Shown here: positions 15,630 to 24,023 of the stretch, in pieces
How the letters are laid out: every line of letters begins with the position of its first letter
Position numbering within the stretch: the first letter of the stretch is position 1
Assembly (NCBI RefSeq): GCF_014646215.1
Contig: NZ_BMNA01000001.1
Coordinates: 100,442 to 164,441, forward strand
DNA length: 64,000 nt
Source of the DNA: Nakamurella endophytica
Lineage (GTDB): Bacteria; Actinomycetota; Actinomycetes; Mycobacteriales; Nakamurellaceae
Direction of reading: 5' to 3'
The notes under the pieces: generated by a model
The model's database searches: none
What the model was told of the DNA's origin: nothing
Seen by the model: the letters and a program-made list of their open reading frames with translations, nothing else
Translations under genes and position numbers: made by a program

Positions 15630-18292
15630 GACCGGCCGCCCACGGGCAGGGGGTGCCGGTCGGCCCCGGGGACGCCGCCGGCCGGGGCGGCGGGGGTCAG
15701 CACGGCGGCCAGCGCGGCGAGCAGCGCCGTCGTGGTGGCCTCGTCGCGCACGGCGACCCGGATCCAGTCCGCGTCCAGGCCCGGGAAGGTCTCGCCGCGG
15801 CGGACGGCGAATCCGTGCTCCCGCAACCTGTCCCGGACGGTGCCGGGTGGCGCCCCCGAAACCGCCTCGCGGGTGTCGACCAGCACGAAGGGCGCCTGGG
15901 ACGGCACCACCCGCAACCCGAGGTCCTGCAGGCCCCGGATCAGCAACCGGCGACGTCCGGGCACGAGCTCGGCGCGGCGGCGGGCCCGGTCGACCGCGTG
16001 CGGCTCCGCGGTCGCCACCATGGCCAGCAGCGCGGGCGAGGACACCGACCACGGCGGCTGCTGCGCGGCGAGCCGGCCGACGACGTCCCGGTCCCCGACG
16101 ACGTACCCGGCCCGCAGGCCGGCGATCCCCCAGGTCTTGGTGAGCGACCGTGCCACCACCAGGCCCGGCAGCCGTTGTCCGGTCAGGGATCCCGGTTCGC
16201 CGGGCACGGCGTCCAGGAATGCCTCGTCGACCAGCACCACACGGCCCGGCCGGGCCAGCCCGGCCAGGAGCTCGGCCGAGTGCAGCCGCCCGGTGGGATT
16301 CGTCGGGTTGCCGACGACGACCAGGTCGGCCGACGCCGGGACCTGTCCGGGGTGCAAGGTCCAGTCGTCGTCCGGGTGCAGCACGAGCCGGTGGACCGCG
16401 TGACCGGCGGCCCGCAGTGCCGCCTCGGGCTCGGTGAACTGCGGGTGCACCACCACCGCATGACGGGGCCGCAGCGCCCGGGCCAGCAACCAGAACGCCT
16501 CCGCACCACCGGATGTCGGCAGCACCTCGGCCGGGTCCCGACCGTGCCGGGCGGCCAGCGCCCGGGTGGCGTCGGCGGTGTCGGGATACCGGGCCAGGCC
16601 GGCGACCGCGGACCGCAGCAGGTCCGCCAGCCACGGGTCGGGCTCGGCCAGCTGGACGTTGACCGCCAGGTCGACCAGTCCGTCGGCCACGTCGCGGTCG
16701 CCGTGGTGGTCGAGGTCGACACCCGCCTGCCCGGCGGACCCGCGGCCGTGCGCACCCGCGGGTCCGGCCGCGACAGTCGCGCCGGCTCCGCCGGCCCCGC
16801 CGGCGACATCGCCCGCCCGGGCGCAGGTCCCGGTGCCGCGCCGCGCCGCCCCCGGCCGATCCGGCTGCCACGGCCGGGCCCGGTGCGCCGCGGCGGCGAA
16901 CCCGGCGGCCAGCGGTCCCGGGGCGGCCCAGTGGGTGTGCAGGTACGAGGCGTGCACCGTGGGACGCCCGGTGCCGGCCGGGTCGAGCGACCAGCCCTCC
17001 GGCCGGCCGTCGACCAGCCAGGCCGGGGTGGCCCCGGCGACCGGGTCGGTGGTGGTGCGGTGGAACTCGTGGCCGGTGGTGCGGGTGCCGGCGGGCCCGA
17101 GCAGCGTGTCCGCCGGGGCGACGGCCGTGCGGTACCCGAGCGTCAACCCCGGGGTCATCGCGGCGGCTGCCGGCAGGGCGTCCACCATCGGCGCGCCGTC
17201 CAGGGTCCGGGACAGGTACAGCAGCCCGGCGCACTCCGCGGCGACCGGCACGCCCGCCGCGACGGCGGCTCGCAGGTCCGCGCGCAGCCCGCGGTTGCCG
17301 GACAGCTCACCGGCGTGCACCTCCGGGAACCCGCCCCCGAGGTAGACCGCCGACGTACCCGGCGGCAGCGTGGCATCCGCGGTCGGGTCGAACACCACCG
17401 GGTCGAGACCCGCCGCGCGCAGGATCTCCTCGGTCTCCGCGTAGCGGAAGGTGAACGCCCGGCCGCCGGCGACCGCGACCACCGGACGGCCGGCGCACCC
17501 GGCGCCGCGGTCCCCGGCCGGGGCGGGGCCGAGGGCGGGTTGCCACGCGGGTCCGGCGAGATCGGGCGCCGTCCGGGCGACGCGCACCACCTCGGCCAGG
17601 TCGACGCCGTCGGCGATGCGCTGCGCCAGCCGGTCGAGCGCGGCCGCCGCTTGGGGTCGTTCCGGGGCCGGGACCAGACCGAGATGCCTCGACGGCACCG
17701 ACATCTCGTCGTCCCGGTGCAGGACGCCGAGTACCGGGACACCCGTGGCCTCGAGCGCCGAACGGATCTCGTCCCGGTGCCGGTGGGATCCGACCTTGTT
17801 GAGCACGACACCGGCCATCCGCACGGAGGTGTCGAACGACGCCAGCCCGTGCACCACGGCCGCAACCGTCCGCGAGGCCGCCGAGGCGTCGACGACGAGC
17901 AGCACCGGGGCGGCGAGCAGGGACGCCACATGGGCGGTGGAGCCCCAGCCGTCGCGGCCCAGTGCTCCGTCGTGCAGCCCCATCACGCCCTCGATGACGG
18001 CCACGTCGGCCGGGCGCGGGGTGCGGGACCCGTGCAGCAGCAGCGGCACCAGCAGGTCGGTGCCCACCAGGTGCGCGTCCAGGTTCCGGCCCGGCCGGCC
18101 GGTGGCGAGGGCGTGGTAGCCGGGGTCGATGTAGTCGGGGCCGATCTTGTGACCGGACACCTCGTGTCCGGCCCGGCGCAGCGCGGCCATCAGCCCGGTC
18201 GCCACCGTGGTCTTGCCGTGACCGGAGCCCGGCGCCGCCACCACGATCCGCGGCAGCGGCGTGCGCCCGGCGCCGACGGCTGCAGCGCTCAC
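15626..18292 (-). CDS. cobBC: Fused cobyrinate a,c-diamide synthase (CobB) and CobC-type aminotransferase/decarboxylase
   Basis: An 888-residue fusion. Residues about 14-475 are CobB, which amidates the a and c side chains: P-loop GSGHGKTT at 22-29, IGPDYIDPGYH, and a class-I glutamine amidotransferase with nucleophile Cys354 in AAECAGLLYL. A linker of about 50 Gly/Ala-rich residues follows. Residues about 526-888 are a PLP-dependent CobC/HisC-type enzyme with GNPTNPTGRL, VLVDEAFLD and the PLP lysine K719 in ARSLTKTWG, thought to supply the aminopropanol phosphate arm. GTG 18292 gives a GTGA overlap with cobO; GTG 18295 is equally possible. There is no stop or frameshift between the two halves. 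Confidence 0.93.
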   Translation of the reverse strand: MSAAAVGAGRTPLPRIVVAAPGSGHGKTTVATGLMAALRRAGHEVSGHKIGPDYIDPGYHALATGRPGRNLDAHLVGTDLLVPLLLHGSRTPRPADVAVIEGVMGLHDGALGRDGWGSTAHVASLLAAPVLLVVDASAASRTVAAVVHGLASFDTSVRMAGVVLNKVGSHRHRDEIRSALEATGVPVLGVLHRDDEMSVPSRHLGLVPAPERPQAAAALDRLAQRIADGVDLAEVVRVARTAPDLAGPAWQPALGPAPAGDRGAGCAGRPVVAVAGGRAFTFRYAETEEILRAAGLDPVVFDPTADATLPPGTSAVYLGGGFPEVHAGELSGNRGLRADLRAAVAAGVPVAAECAGLLYLSRTLDGAPMVDALPAAAAMTPGLTLGYRTAVAPADTLLGPAGTRTTGHEFHRTTTDPVAGATPAWLVDGRPEGWSLDPAGTGRPTVHASYLHTHWAAPGPLAAGFAAAAHRARPWQPDRPGAARRGTGTCARAGDVAGGAGGAGATVAAGPAGAHGRGSAGQAGVDLDHHGDRDVADGLVDLAVNVQLAEPDPWLADLLRSAVAGLARYPDTADATRALAARHGRDPAEVLPTSGGAEAFWLLARALRPRHAVVVHPQFTEPEAALRAAGHAVHRLVLHPDDDWTLHPGQVPASADLVVVGNPTNPTGRLHSAELLAGLARPGRVVLVDEAFLDAVPGEPGSLTGQRLPGLVVARSLTKTWGIAGLRAGYVVGDRDVVGRLAAQQPPWSVSSPALLAMVATAEPHAVDRARRRAELVPGRRRLLIRGLQDLGLRVVPSQAPFVLVDTREAVSGAPPGTVRDRLREHGFAVRRGETFPGLDADWIRVAVRDEATTTALLAALAAVLTPAAPAGGVPGADRHPLPVGGRS

Positions 18293-18903
18293 CACTCGAT
18301 CCCCCGCTGACCCTTGCGCCCGGCATCCATCGGGTGCTTGACCTTGGTCATCTCGGTCACCAGGTCGGCCGCCGCGACGAGTCGCGGGTCGGCTTGGCGG
18401 CCGGTGACGACGACGTGCTGCCGGCCCGGCCGGTCGGCGAGCGTCCGCACCACCTCGTCGACGTCGACCCAGCCCCAGTTGAGCGGGTAGGTGAACTCGT
18501 CGAGCACGTACAGGTCGTGGGCCTGCGCGTCCAGCCGTCGGCGGATCTCCGCCCAGCCCTCGGCAGCCTCGGCGGCGTGGTCGGTCTCGTCGCCGACCCG
18601 CCGGGTCCACGACCAGCCGGATCCCATCTTGTGCCACTCGACGGCACCGCCGACGCCGTCCCGCCGGTGCAGCTCGCCGAGCGTCTCGAGGGCGTGCTGC
18701 TCGCCGATGCGCCACTTGGCGGACTTGACGAACTGGAAGACCCCGACGGACCAGCCCTGGTTCCAGGCGCGCAACGCGAGACCGAAGGCGGCGGTGGACT
18801 TCCCCTTGCCGTCACCGGTGTGCACCATCAGCAGCGGCTGGTGGCGGCGCTGCCGGGTGGTGCGGCCGTCGTCCGGGACGACCAGCGGCTGTCCCTGCGG
18901 CAT
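18289..18903 (-). CDS. cobO: Corrinoid adenosyltransferase
   Basis: CobO transfers the 5'-deoxyadenosyl group of ATP to reduced cobalt in cobyrinic acid a,c-diamide or later corrinoids. The 204-residue product has P-loop HTGDGKGKSTAAFGLALRA at 28-46, VFQFVKSAKWRIGE, LDEFTYPLNWGW and VTGRQADPRLVAAADLVTEM, which are all family hallmarks. ATG 18903 shares a base with the upstream stop (TGATG). It lies between the chelatase-like gene and cobBC, as in other actinobacteria. Confidence 0.96.
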   Translation of the reverse strand: MPQGQPLVVPDDGRTTRQRRHQPLLMVHTGDGKGKSTAAFGLALRAWNQGWSVGVFQFVKSAKWRIGEQHALETLGELHRRDGVGGAVEWHKMGSGWSWTRRVGDETDHAAEAAEGWAEIRRRLDAQAHDLYVLDEFTYPLNWGWVDVDEVVRTLADRPGRQHVVVTGRQADPRLVAAADLVTEMTKVKHPMDAGRKGQRGIEW

Positions 18904-21032
18904 CAGGCCACCTCCCGCGCCCGCACGGCGCCGGCCACCTCGTCGGCGCGCACGCCGGCCAGCGGCACCAGCTCGGCCTGCAGCGCCCGGGACAGCCCGC
19001 GCGCCAGTCCCATCCGGAACCGCCCGGTCTCGCAGTCGAGCACCAGGCTCGACACCCCGCTGCGGGCCAGGTGGCCGGCGACGCGCAGCGACCGGGCGAC
19101 GGCGTCCTGCCCCGCGGTCGCGCGGCCGTCGGTGACCACGACCAGCAGCGGCCGCCGCCGCGGATCCCGGATCCGCTCGCGCCGCACGGTCTCCCCGGCC
19201 AGCAGCAGTCCCTCGGCGAGCGGCGTCCGGCCGCCCACCGGCAGTTCCGCCAGCCGCCGGGCCGCGACGTCCACGGAACCGGTGGGCGGCAGCACCAGCG
19301 TGGCCTCGCTACCGCGGAAGGTCACCAGCCCGACCTTGTCCCGCCGCTGGTAGGCGTCCAGCAGCAACGACAGCACCGCGGTCCGCACCTGGTCCATCCG
19401 GGCGCGGGCGCCCATGGAGCCGGAGGCGTCGACGCAGAACAGCACCAGGTTCGACTCGCGGCCCTCCCGGACCGCGAGTCGCACGTCCCGGCCGGCGAGC
19501 ACCAGGCCCGGACCGGTCCGCCCGCGAGCCAGCTGGTGCGGCGCCGCGGCCCGCACCGTGGCCGTCAGGTGCACCGGTCCCGTCCCGCCGCCGAACGGCT
19601 CGGCGCCGACGGTGCGCCCGGTGCTGGTCACCGCCCTGGACCGGCGGCCGGCCTCTCCCGCGCCCACGCCGCGGACCGCGAACAGCCGCGTCCGGAACGG
19701 GTCGCCGGCCGTCCCGGCCTGCGGGCCGGGCCCGACGGGCCGACCCTGCCCGGCCGTGCCTCCCGTACCCGCAGTGCCGTCCGTGCCGTCCGTGCCCGCG
19801 GCGGTGTCGGCCGGCCGCCCGGGGTCCTCGGCCGGATCCTGCGGACCGGTGCCCGCGGCCGGGCCGTCCGCCGAGCCGGCGGACCGGGCCGCCGCGTCGC
19901 CGGCACCGGCGTCGTCCGGCCGCTCCGCCTGCTCCGGCTGGTCCGCCGGATCCGCCCCGTCCCCGGCCGGCTGCTCGTCGCCGCGGGCCCGGCCTTGCGG
20001 CGGCTCGGGATCGAGGTCCTGACCGTCGAGGATCCGGTCCAGCAGCTCCTCGTCGAGCCCGGGTGCGTCGAACGGGTTGCGCCGCCGGCGGTGCGGCAGC
20101 GCCAGTCGTGCCGCGGCGCGGATGTCCTCCCGGCCCACCCGCTCCCGGCCGTGCCACGCCGCGTGCGCCACGGCGGCCCTGGCGGTGACGATGTCCGCGC
20201 GCATGCCGTCCACGTCGAAGGCGGTGCAGACGGCGGCGATGGCCGCCAGCGCGGCATCCGGCAGCTCGACCGCGGGCAGCGCCGCCCGGGCGGCCGCGAT
20301 GCGGGCGGCCAGCTCCCGGTCGGCCGGACCCCAGGCCGCGGTGAAGGCGTCGGGATCGGCGTCGAAGGCCAGCCGGCGGCGGACCACCTCGGCCCGGGCG
20401 CCGGCGTCCCGCGGCGCGGCGACCTCGACGGTGAGCCCGAACCGGTCGAGCAGCTGCGGCCGCAGCTCGCCCTCCTCCGGGTTCATCGTGCCCACCAGCA
20501 CGAACCGGGCCGCGTGCGCCACCGAGACGCCGTCGCGCTCCACCGTGGACCGGCCCATCGCGGCGGCGTCGAGCAGGAGGTCGACCAGGTGGTCGTGCAG
20601 CAGGTTCACCTCGTCGACGTACAGCAGGCCGCGGTGCGCGGCGGCCAGCAGTCCGGGCTCGTACTCGGTCACGCCGGCGGCCAGCGCCCGCTGCAGGTGG
20701 AGCGAGCCGATGACCCGGTCCTCGGTGGCGCCGACCGGCAGCTCCACCAGCCTGGCTGGACGCTCGACGGCGCCCGGGCGGTGCGCTGCGGCGTCCGGGC
20801 AGGCCGGGTCGGGCGCCGCCGGATCGCAGGAGAACCGGCAGTCGGGGACGACGGTGACCGGTGGCAGCAGGGCCGCCAGCGCCCGCACGGTCGTGGACTT
20901 GGCCGTGCCCTTCTCGCCCCGGACGAGCACCCCGCCGATCTCCGGCGACACCGCGCACAGCAGCAGGGCCTGCGCCATGTCGGCGGCGTCCCCCGGGGAC
21001 ACCACGGCACTGAACGGGAAGGTCGGCACCAC
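18903..21032 (-). CDS. Magnesium/cobalt-chelatase-like ID subunit (AAA+ plus von Willebrand A domain)
   Basis: A 709-residue fusion of ChlI-like and ChlD-like parts. The AAA+ domain has Walker A GEKGTAKSTTVR at about 39-50, Walker B LLYVDEVNLLHDHLVD and sensor GTMNPEEGELRPQLLDRFG. A Pro/Asp/Gly-rich linker with short Gly-Thr repeats leads to a VWA domain with the MIDAS motif CVDASGSMG. It probably powers CobN for cobalt insertion, replacing the separate small chelatase subunits of Pseudomonas, and corresponds in position to M. tuberculosis Rv2850c. GTG 21032 has a gggag ribosome site. A cobalamin riboswitch lies 60-180 bp upstream. Confidence 0.88.
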   Translation of the reverse strand: MVPTFPFSAVVSPGDAADMAQALLLCAVSPEIGGVLVRGEKGTAKSTTVRALAALLPPVTVVPDCRFSCDPAAPDPACPDAAAHRPGAVERPARLVELPVGATEDRVIGSLHLQRALAAGVTEYEPGLLAAAHRGLLYVDEVNLLHDHLVDLLLDAAAMGRSTVERDGVSVAHAARFVLVGTMNPEEGELRPQLLDRFGLTVEVAAPRDAGARAEVVRRRLAFDADPDAFTAAWGPADRELAARIAAARAALPAVELPDAALAAIAAVCTAFDVDGMRADIVTARAAVAHAAWHGRERVGREDIRAAARLALPHRRRRNPFDAPGLDEELLDRILDGQDLDPEPPQGRARGDEQPAGDGADPADQPEQAERPDDAGAGDAAARSAGSADGPAAGTGPQDPAEDPGRPADTAAGTDGTDGTAGTGGTAGQGRPVGPGPQAGTAGDPFRTRLFAVRGVGAGEAGRRSRAVTSTGRTVGAEPFGGGTGPVHLTATVRAAAPHQLARGRTGPGLVLAGRDVRLAVREGRESNLVLFCVDASGSMGARARMDQVRTAVLSLLLDAYQRRDKVGLVTFRGSEATLVLPPTGSVDVAARRLAELPVGGRTPLAEGLLLAGETVRRERIRDPRRRPLLVVVTDGRATAGQDAVARSLRVAGHLARSGVSSLVLDCETGRFRMGLARGLSRALQAELVPLAGVRADEVAGAVRAREVA

Positions 21033-21089
21033 GAGACTCGCTCCCTGCGGGTGTCCACGCCCGCGTCGACGGTGTCCGGCGCCGTCGGA

Positions 21090-21210
21090 GGCGCACGGGA
21101 CGGGCGCGACGTCCTGGCTCCCGGCCTGCCGGCCGGTCACAGTGGCGGGACCGCTCCGGATTCGCCGTGCCGTGGCACGGCCCACCGAATTCCTCGACGA
21201 CCGTCCCGGC
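21090..21210 (-). promoter_or_regulatory. Cobalamin riboswitch upstream of the chelatase-cobO-cobBC-cobA operon
   Basis: The minus strand from 21175 to 21138 reads GCACGGCGAATCCGGAGCGG then TCCCGCCACTGTGA, the aptamer core. At 21119-21101 it reads AGCCAGGACGTCGCGCCCG, a good match to the B12 box. It would control the five-gene operon beginning at 21032. Confidence 0.9.
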
Positions 21211-21353
21211 GATGATTCCACAGCCGCGGGCACGTCCCCGCCGGGCTCCGGACGCGGGGACCGGCGGGGACGCCGCCAGCACCGTGCCGGCGCGTCCGCG
21301 CCGACGGGTCCGTGCCGACGGATCGGTGCCGGGCCGGCGGTTAGGGTCCGTCC

Positions 21354-22610
21354 GTGCCCACCGTCCTGCCCCCTGCCGCCGGACGCCCGGTGACGGTGGT
21401 CGGCATCGGCGCCGACGGGTGGGCCGGGCTGGCGGAGCCGGTCCGGGCGCTGGTGGGCGCGGCCCGGCTGGTGATCGGTGCGGACCGGCAGTTGTCGCTG
21501 CTGCCCGACGGGGCCGGCGGCGAGCGCCGACCGTGGCCCTCGCCCTTGCTGCCGGCCGTCGCCGCCTGGCGGGACGACCTGCTGTCCGGCGGTGTGGTGG
21601 TGCTGGCGTCGGGCGACCCGCTGCTGTCCGGCATCGGCGGCACGCTGGTCCGCGAGCTGGGCGCCGAGCAGGTGCACGTCGTGCCGGCGGTGTCGTCGGT
21701 CGCGCTGGCCCGGGCCCGGATGGGCTGGGCGGCCGAGCCGGACGACTGGCTGTCCCTGGTGGGCCGCGACCTGGACCGGCTGCGCCGCGAGCTGGCCCCC
21801 GGCCGCCGGCTGGTGCTGCTGTCCGCGGACGGCGGATCCCCCGATCGAGTCGCCGAGCTGCTCGTGGACGCCGGCTACGGCGGCTCGGTGCTGACCGTCT
21901 GGGAGGAGCTGGGCGCCGCGGCCGAGACCGGCCGGCAGGGCACGGCGGCCGAGTGGACCGGGCAGCAGGCCGGGCCGCTGAACCTGCTCTGCCTGGAGTG
22001 CCGGGCCGACCCCGGCGTCGCGCTGCCGGGCCGCGCACCGGGGCTCCCGGACGAGGCCTACCGGCACGACGGCCAGCTGACCAAGCGCGACCTGCGGGCG
22101 TCCGCGCTGTCCCGGCTGTCGCCGCTGCCCGGGGACCTGCTCTGGGACGTCGGCGCGGGAGCCGGCTCGGTGGCCGTCGAGTGGGCCAGGAGCGACCCGC
22201 GATGCCGGGCCGTCGCCATCGAGGCGGACCCGGCGCGGGCCGCGCGGATCGGTGACAACGCACGCCGGCTCGGCGTCCCCGGTGTCCGGGTGGTCACCGG
22301 CCGCGCACCGGAAGCCCTGGCGGGGCTGCCGGTCCCGGACGCGGTGTTCGTCGGCGGCGGCGCGACCGCTCCCGGTCTGCTCGAGACCTGCTGGGCAGCA
22401 GTGCGTGTCGGCGGACGGCTGGTCGCGCACGCGGTGACGCTGGAGAGCGAGCAGCTGCTCGTCGATCGTTCCCGTGCCTGGGGCGGCGAACTGACCCGGA
22501 TCGCGGTCGAGCGCGCCGGCCCGCTCGGCGGTCTCACCGGCTGGCAACCCGCCAGGGCCGTCGTGCAGTACTCCGTCCGCAAGCCGCACCCGTCGGGAGA
22601 GCCGTCGTGA
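21354..22610 (+). CDS. cobL: Precorrin-6Y C5,15-methyltransferase (decarboxylating)
   Basis: CobL methylates precorrin-6B at C5 and C15 and decarboxylates the ring-C acetate to give precorrin-8X. The 418-residue product fuses the CbiE domain (VTVVGIGADGWAGL at the N-terminus, ASGDPLLSGIGG) and the CbiT domain (LTKRDLRASALSRLSPLPGD, then the SAM motif LWDVGAGAGSVAVEWA). GTG 21354 is the start just before the CbiE strand. The stop overlaps the cobM start (GTGA). Confidence 0.95.
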   Translation: MPTVLPPAAGRPVTVVGIGADGWAGLAEPVRALVGAARLVIGADRQLSLLPDGAGGERRPWPSPLLPAVAAWRDDLLSGGVVVLASGDPLLSGIGGTLVRELGAEQVHVVPAVSSVALARARMGWAAEPDDWLSLVGRDLDRLRRELAPGRRLVLLSADGGSPDRVAELLVDAGYGGSVLTVWEELGAAAETGRQGTAAEWTGQQAGPLNLLCLECRADPGVALPGRAPGLPDEAYRHDGQLTKRDLRASALSRLSPLPGDLLWDVGAGAGSVAVEWARSDPRCRAVAIEADPARAARIGDNARRLGVPGVRVVTGRAPEALAGLPVPDAVFVGGGATAPGLLETCWAAVRVGGRLVAHAVTLESEQLLVDRSRAWGGELTRIAVERAGPLGGLTGWQPARAVVQYSVRKPHPSGEPS

Positions 22611-23353
22611 CCGTCCATTTCATCGGCGCCGGGCCCGGCGCGGCGGACCTGTTGACGCTGCGCGCGGCGCGGCTGCTGGCCACCAGCCCGGTCTGCGTCT
22701 ACGCCGGGACGTACGTCACCGCCGACGTCCTGGAGCACTGCCCGCCCGGCGCGGAGCTGGTCGACAGCCAGCACCTGAACCTGGACGACATCACCGCGGT
22801 CCTGGTGCGGGCCGACCGGGCCGGACAGGACGTCGCGCGGCTGTGCAGCGGGGACCCGTCCATCTACTCGGCGGTGGCCGAGCAGACCCGCCGGCTCGAC
22901 GGGGCGGGCGTGCCGTGGGACGTCACCCCGGGTGTCCCGGCGTACGCCGCCGCCGCCGCGCTGCTCGGCCGCGAGCTGACGGTTCCGGAGGTCGCGCAGA
23001 CCGTCATCCTCACCCGGGCGCAGGCCCGATCCACCCGGATGCCGGAGGGCGAGCAGCTGTCCCGGTTGGCCGCCAGCGGCGCGACGCTGGTGCTGCACCT
23101 GGCCATCACCCGCATGCGGGCCGTCGCGGAGGAGCTGGCACCCGTCTACGGCGCCGACTGCCCCGTCGCGGTCGTGCACCGGGCCACCGCGCCGGACGAG
23201 CAGGTGCTGCGCGGCACCCTGGCCGACATCGCGAACCAGGTCGAACGGCTCGGCCTGCGGCAGGCCGCGGTGATCCTCGTCGGCCGGGTGCTGACCGCAC
23301 AGGGCTTCGTCGACTCGCACCTGTACGCCTCCCGGCGGTCACCGGCCGGCTGA
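22607..23353 (+). CDS. cobM: Precorrin-4 C11-methyltransferase
   Basis: CobM adds the C11 methyl group to precorrin-4. The 248-residue product has VHFIGAGPGAADLLTLRAARLL at the N-terminus, RLCSGDPSIYSAVAEQ, TPGVPAYAAAAALL and the late VGRVL strand, all typical of the class-III SAM methyltransferases of this step. GTG 22607 is coupled to cobL. No terminator is obvious downstream. Confidence 0.95.
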   Translation: MTVHFIGAGPGAADLLTLRAARLLATSPVCVYAGTYVTADVLEHCPPGAELVDSQHLNLDDITAVLVRADRAGQDVARLCSGDPSIYSAVAEQTRRLDGAGVPWDVTPGVPAYAAAAALLGRELTVPEVAQTVILTRAQARSTRMPEGEQLSRLAASGATLVLHLAITRMRAVAEELAPVYGADCPVAVVHRATAPDEQVLRGTLADIANQVERLGLRQAAVILVGRVLTAQGFVDSHLYASRRSPAG

Positions 23354-23527
23354 GGTCGGCTCGCCGAACGGGTCGGGCGGCGGCAGCCCGGCCGTCCCGT
23401 CCCGGCCAGGCGTTCCGGCAACCGGGTGATGCTGCGGTTGCTCCGTGATCCGGTGGAACCGGCGGCCCGGCGGAACGGTCGGACGCTGCACCCACCGTGC
23501 AGCACCCTTTCCCCACAGGAGTTCTCG

Positions 23528-23965
23528 ATGTCCACGCTCACCGCGGAGCGCACCGTCCCGTCCACCGGCCGCACCCCGGGCCGTGTCGTCGGCGCCCTGT
23601 GCGTCCTCGGCGCCTACCTGGTCGTCAGCGTCATCGGCTTCGCCCAGCTGCTGTCCCTCCGCGAACACCTCGGCCGTTCGGGCCGCGCCGCCGTGGACAC
23701 CGTCCTCTGGGTCGGCGTCGGCCTGGTGGTCGCCTTCGTGGTGGCCGCCGCGCTGCTGCTGCGCCGGGTCAGCCGCGTCCCGCTGCTGGTCCTGTCCGCG
23801 GTGAGCATCGGCCTGGCGCTCTACGGCCTGCGCGGTTCCGGGCTGACCCTCGCGGCGCTGTACAACCTCGGGTCCCTGGTCGCCATGCTCGTCCTGGTCT
23901 CCGGACCCGCGGTCGCCCGCTGGATCGACGACGCCAGGACCGCCCGGCGCGCCGGCCGGGCCTGA
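23528..23965 (+). CDS. Small four-helix membrane protein, function unknown
   Basis: A 145-residue protein with four predicted transmembrane segments (VVGALCVLGAYLVVSVIGFA, VLWVGVGLVVAFVVAAALLL, VPLLVLSAVSIGLALYGL and ALYNLGSLVAMLVLVSG) and short basic ends. ATG 23528 is chosen for the caggag ribosome site seven bases upstream; a longer frame begins at 23426. It belongs to no family I recognise and has no evident B12 link. It stops 25 bp before the convergent cobIJ gene. Confidence 0.7.
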   Translation: MSTLTAERTVPSTGRTPGRVVGALCVLGAYLVVSVIGFAQLLSLREHLGRSGRAAVDTVLWVGVGLVVAFVVAAALLLRRVSRVPLLVLSAVSIGLALYGLRGSGLTLAALYNLGSLVAMLVLVSGPAVARWIDDARTARRAGRA

Positions 23966-23989
23966 GACCGCACCCGGGATCGGAGCCGG

Positions 23990-24023
23990 CCTACCGGCGC
24001 AGCACCGCGGCTGCGCCGGTAGG
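23990..24023. terminator. Perfect 14-bp hairpin, likely bidirectional terminator
   Basis: The arms 23990-24003 and 24010-24023 are perfect reverse complements around a 6-base loop. The hairpin lies between a plus-strand gene ending at 23965 and the minus-strand cobIJ, whose last codons and stop are inside it. There is no T-tract, as is common in GC-rich actinobacteria. Confidence 0.6.
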
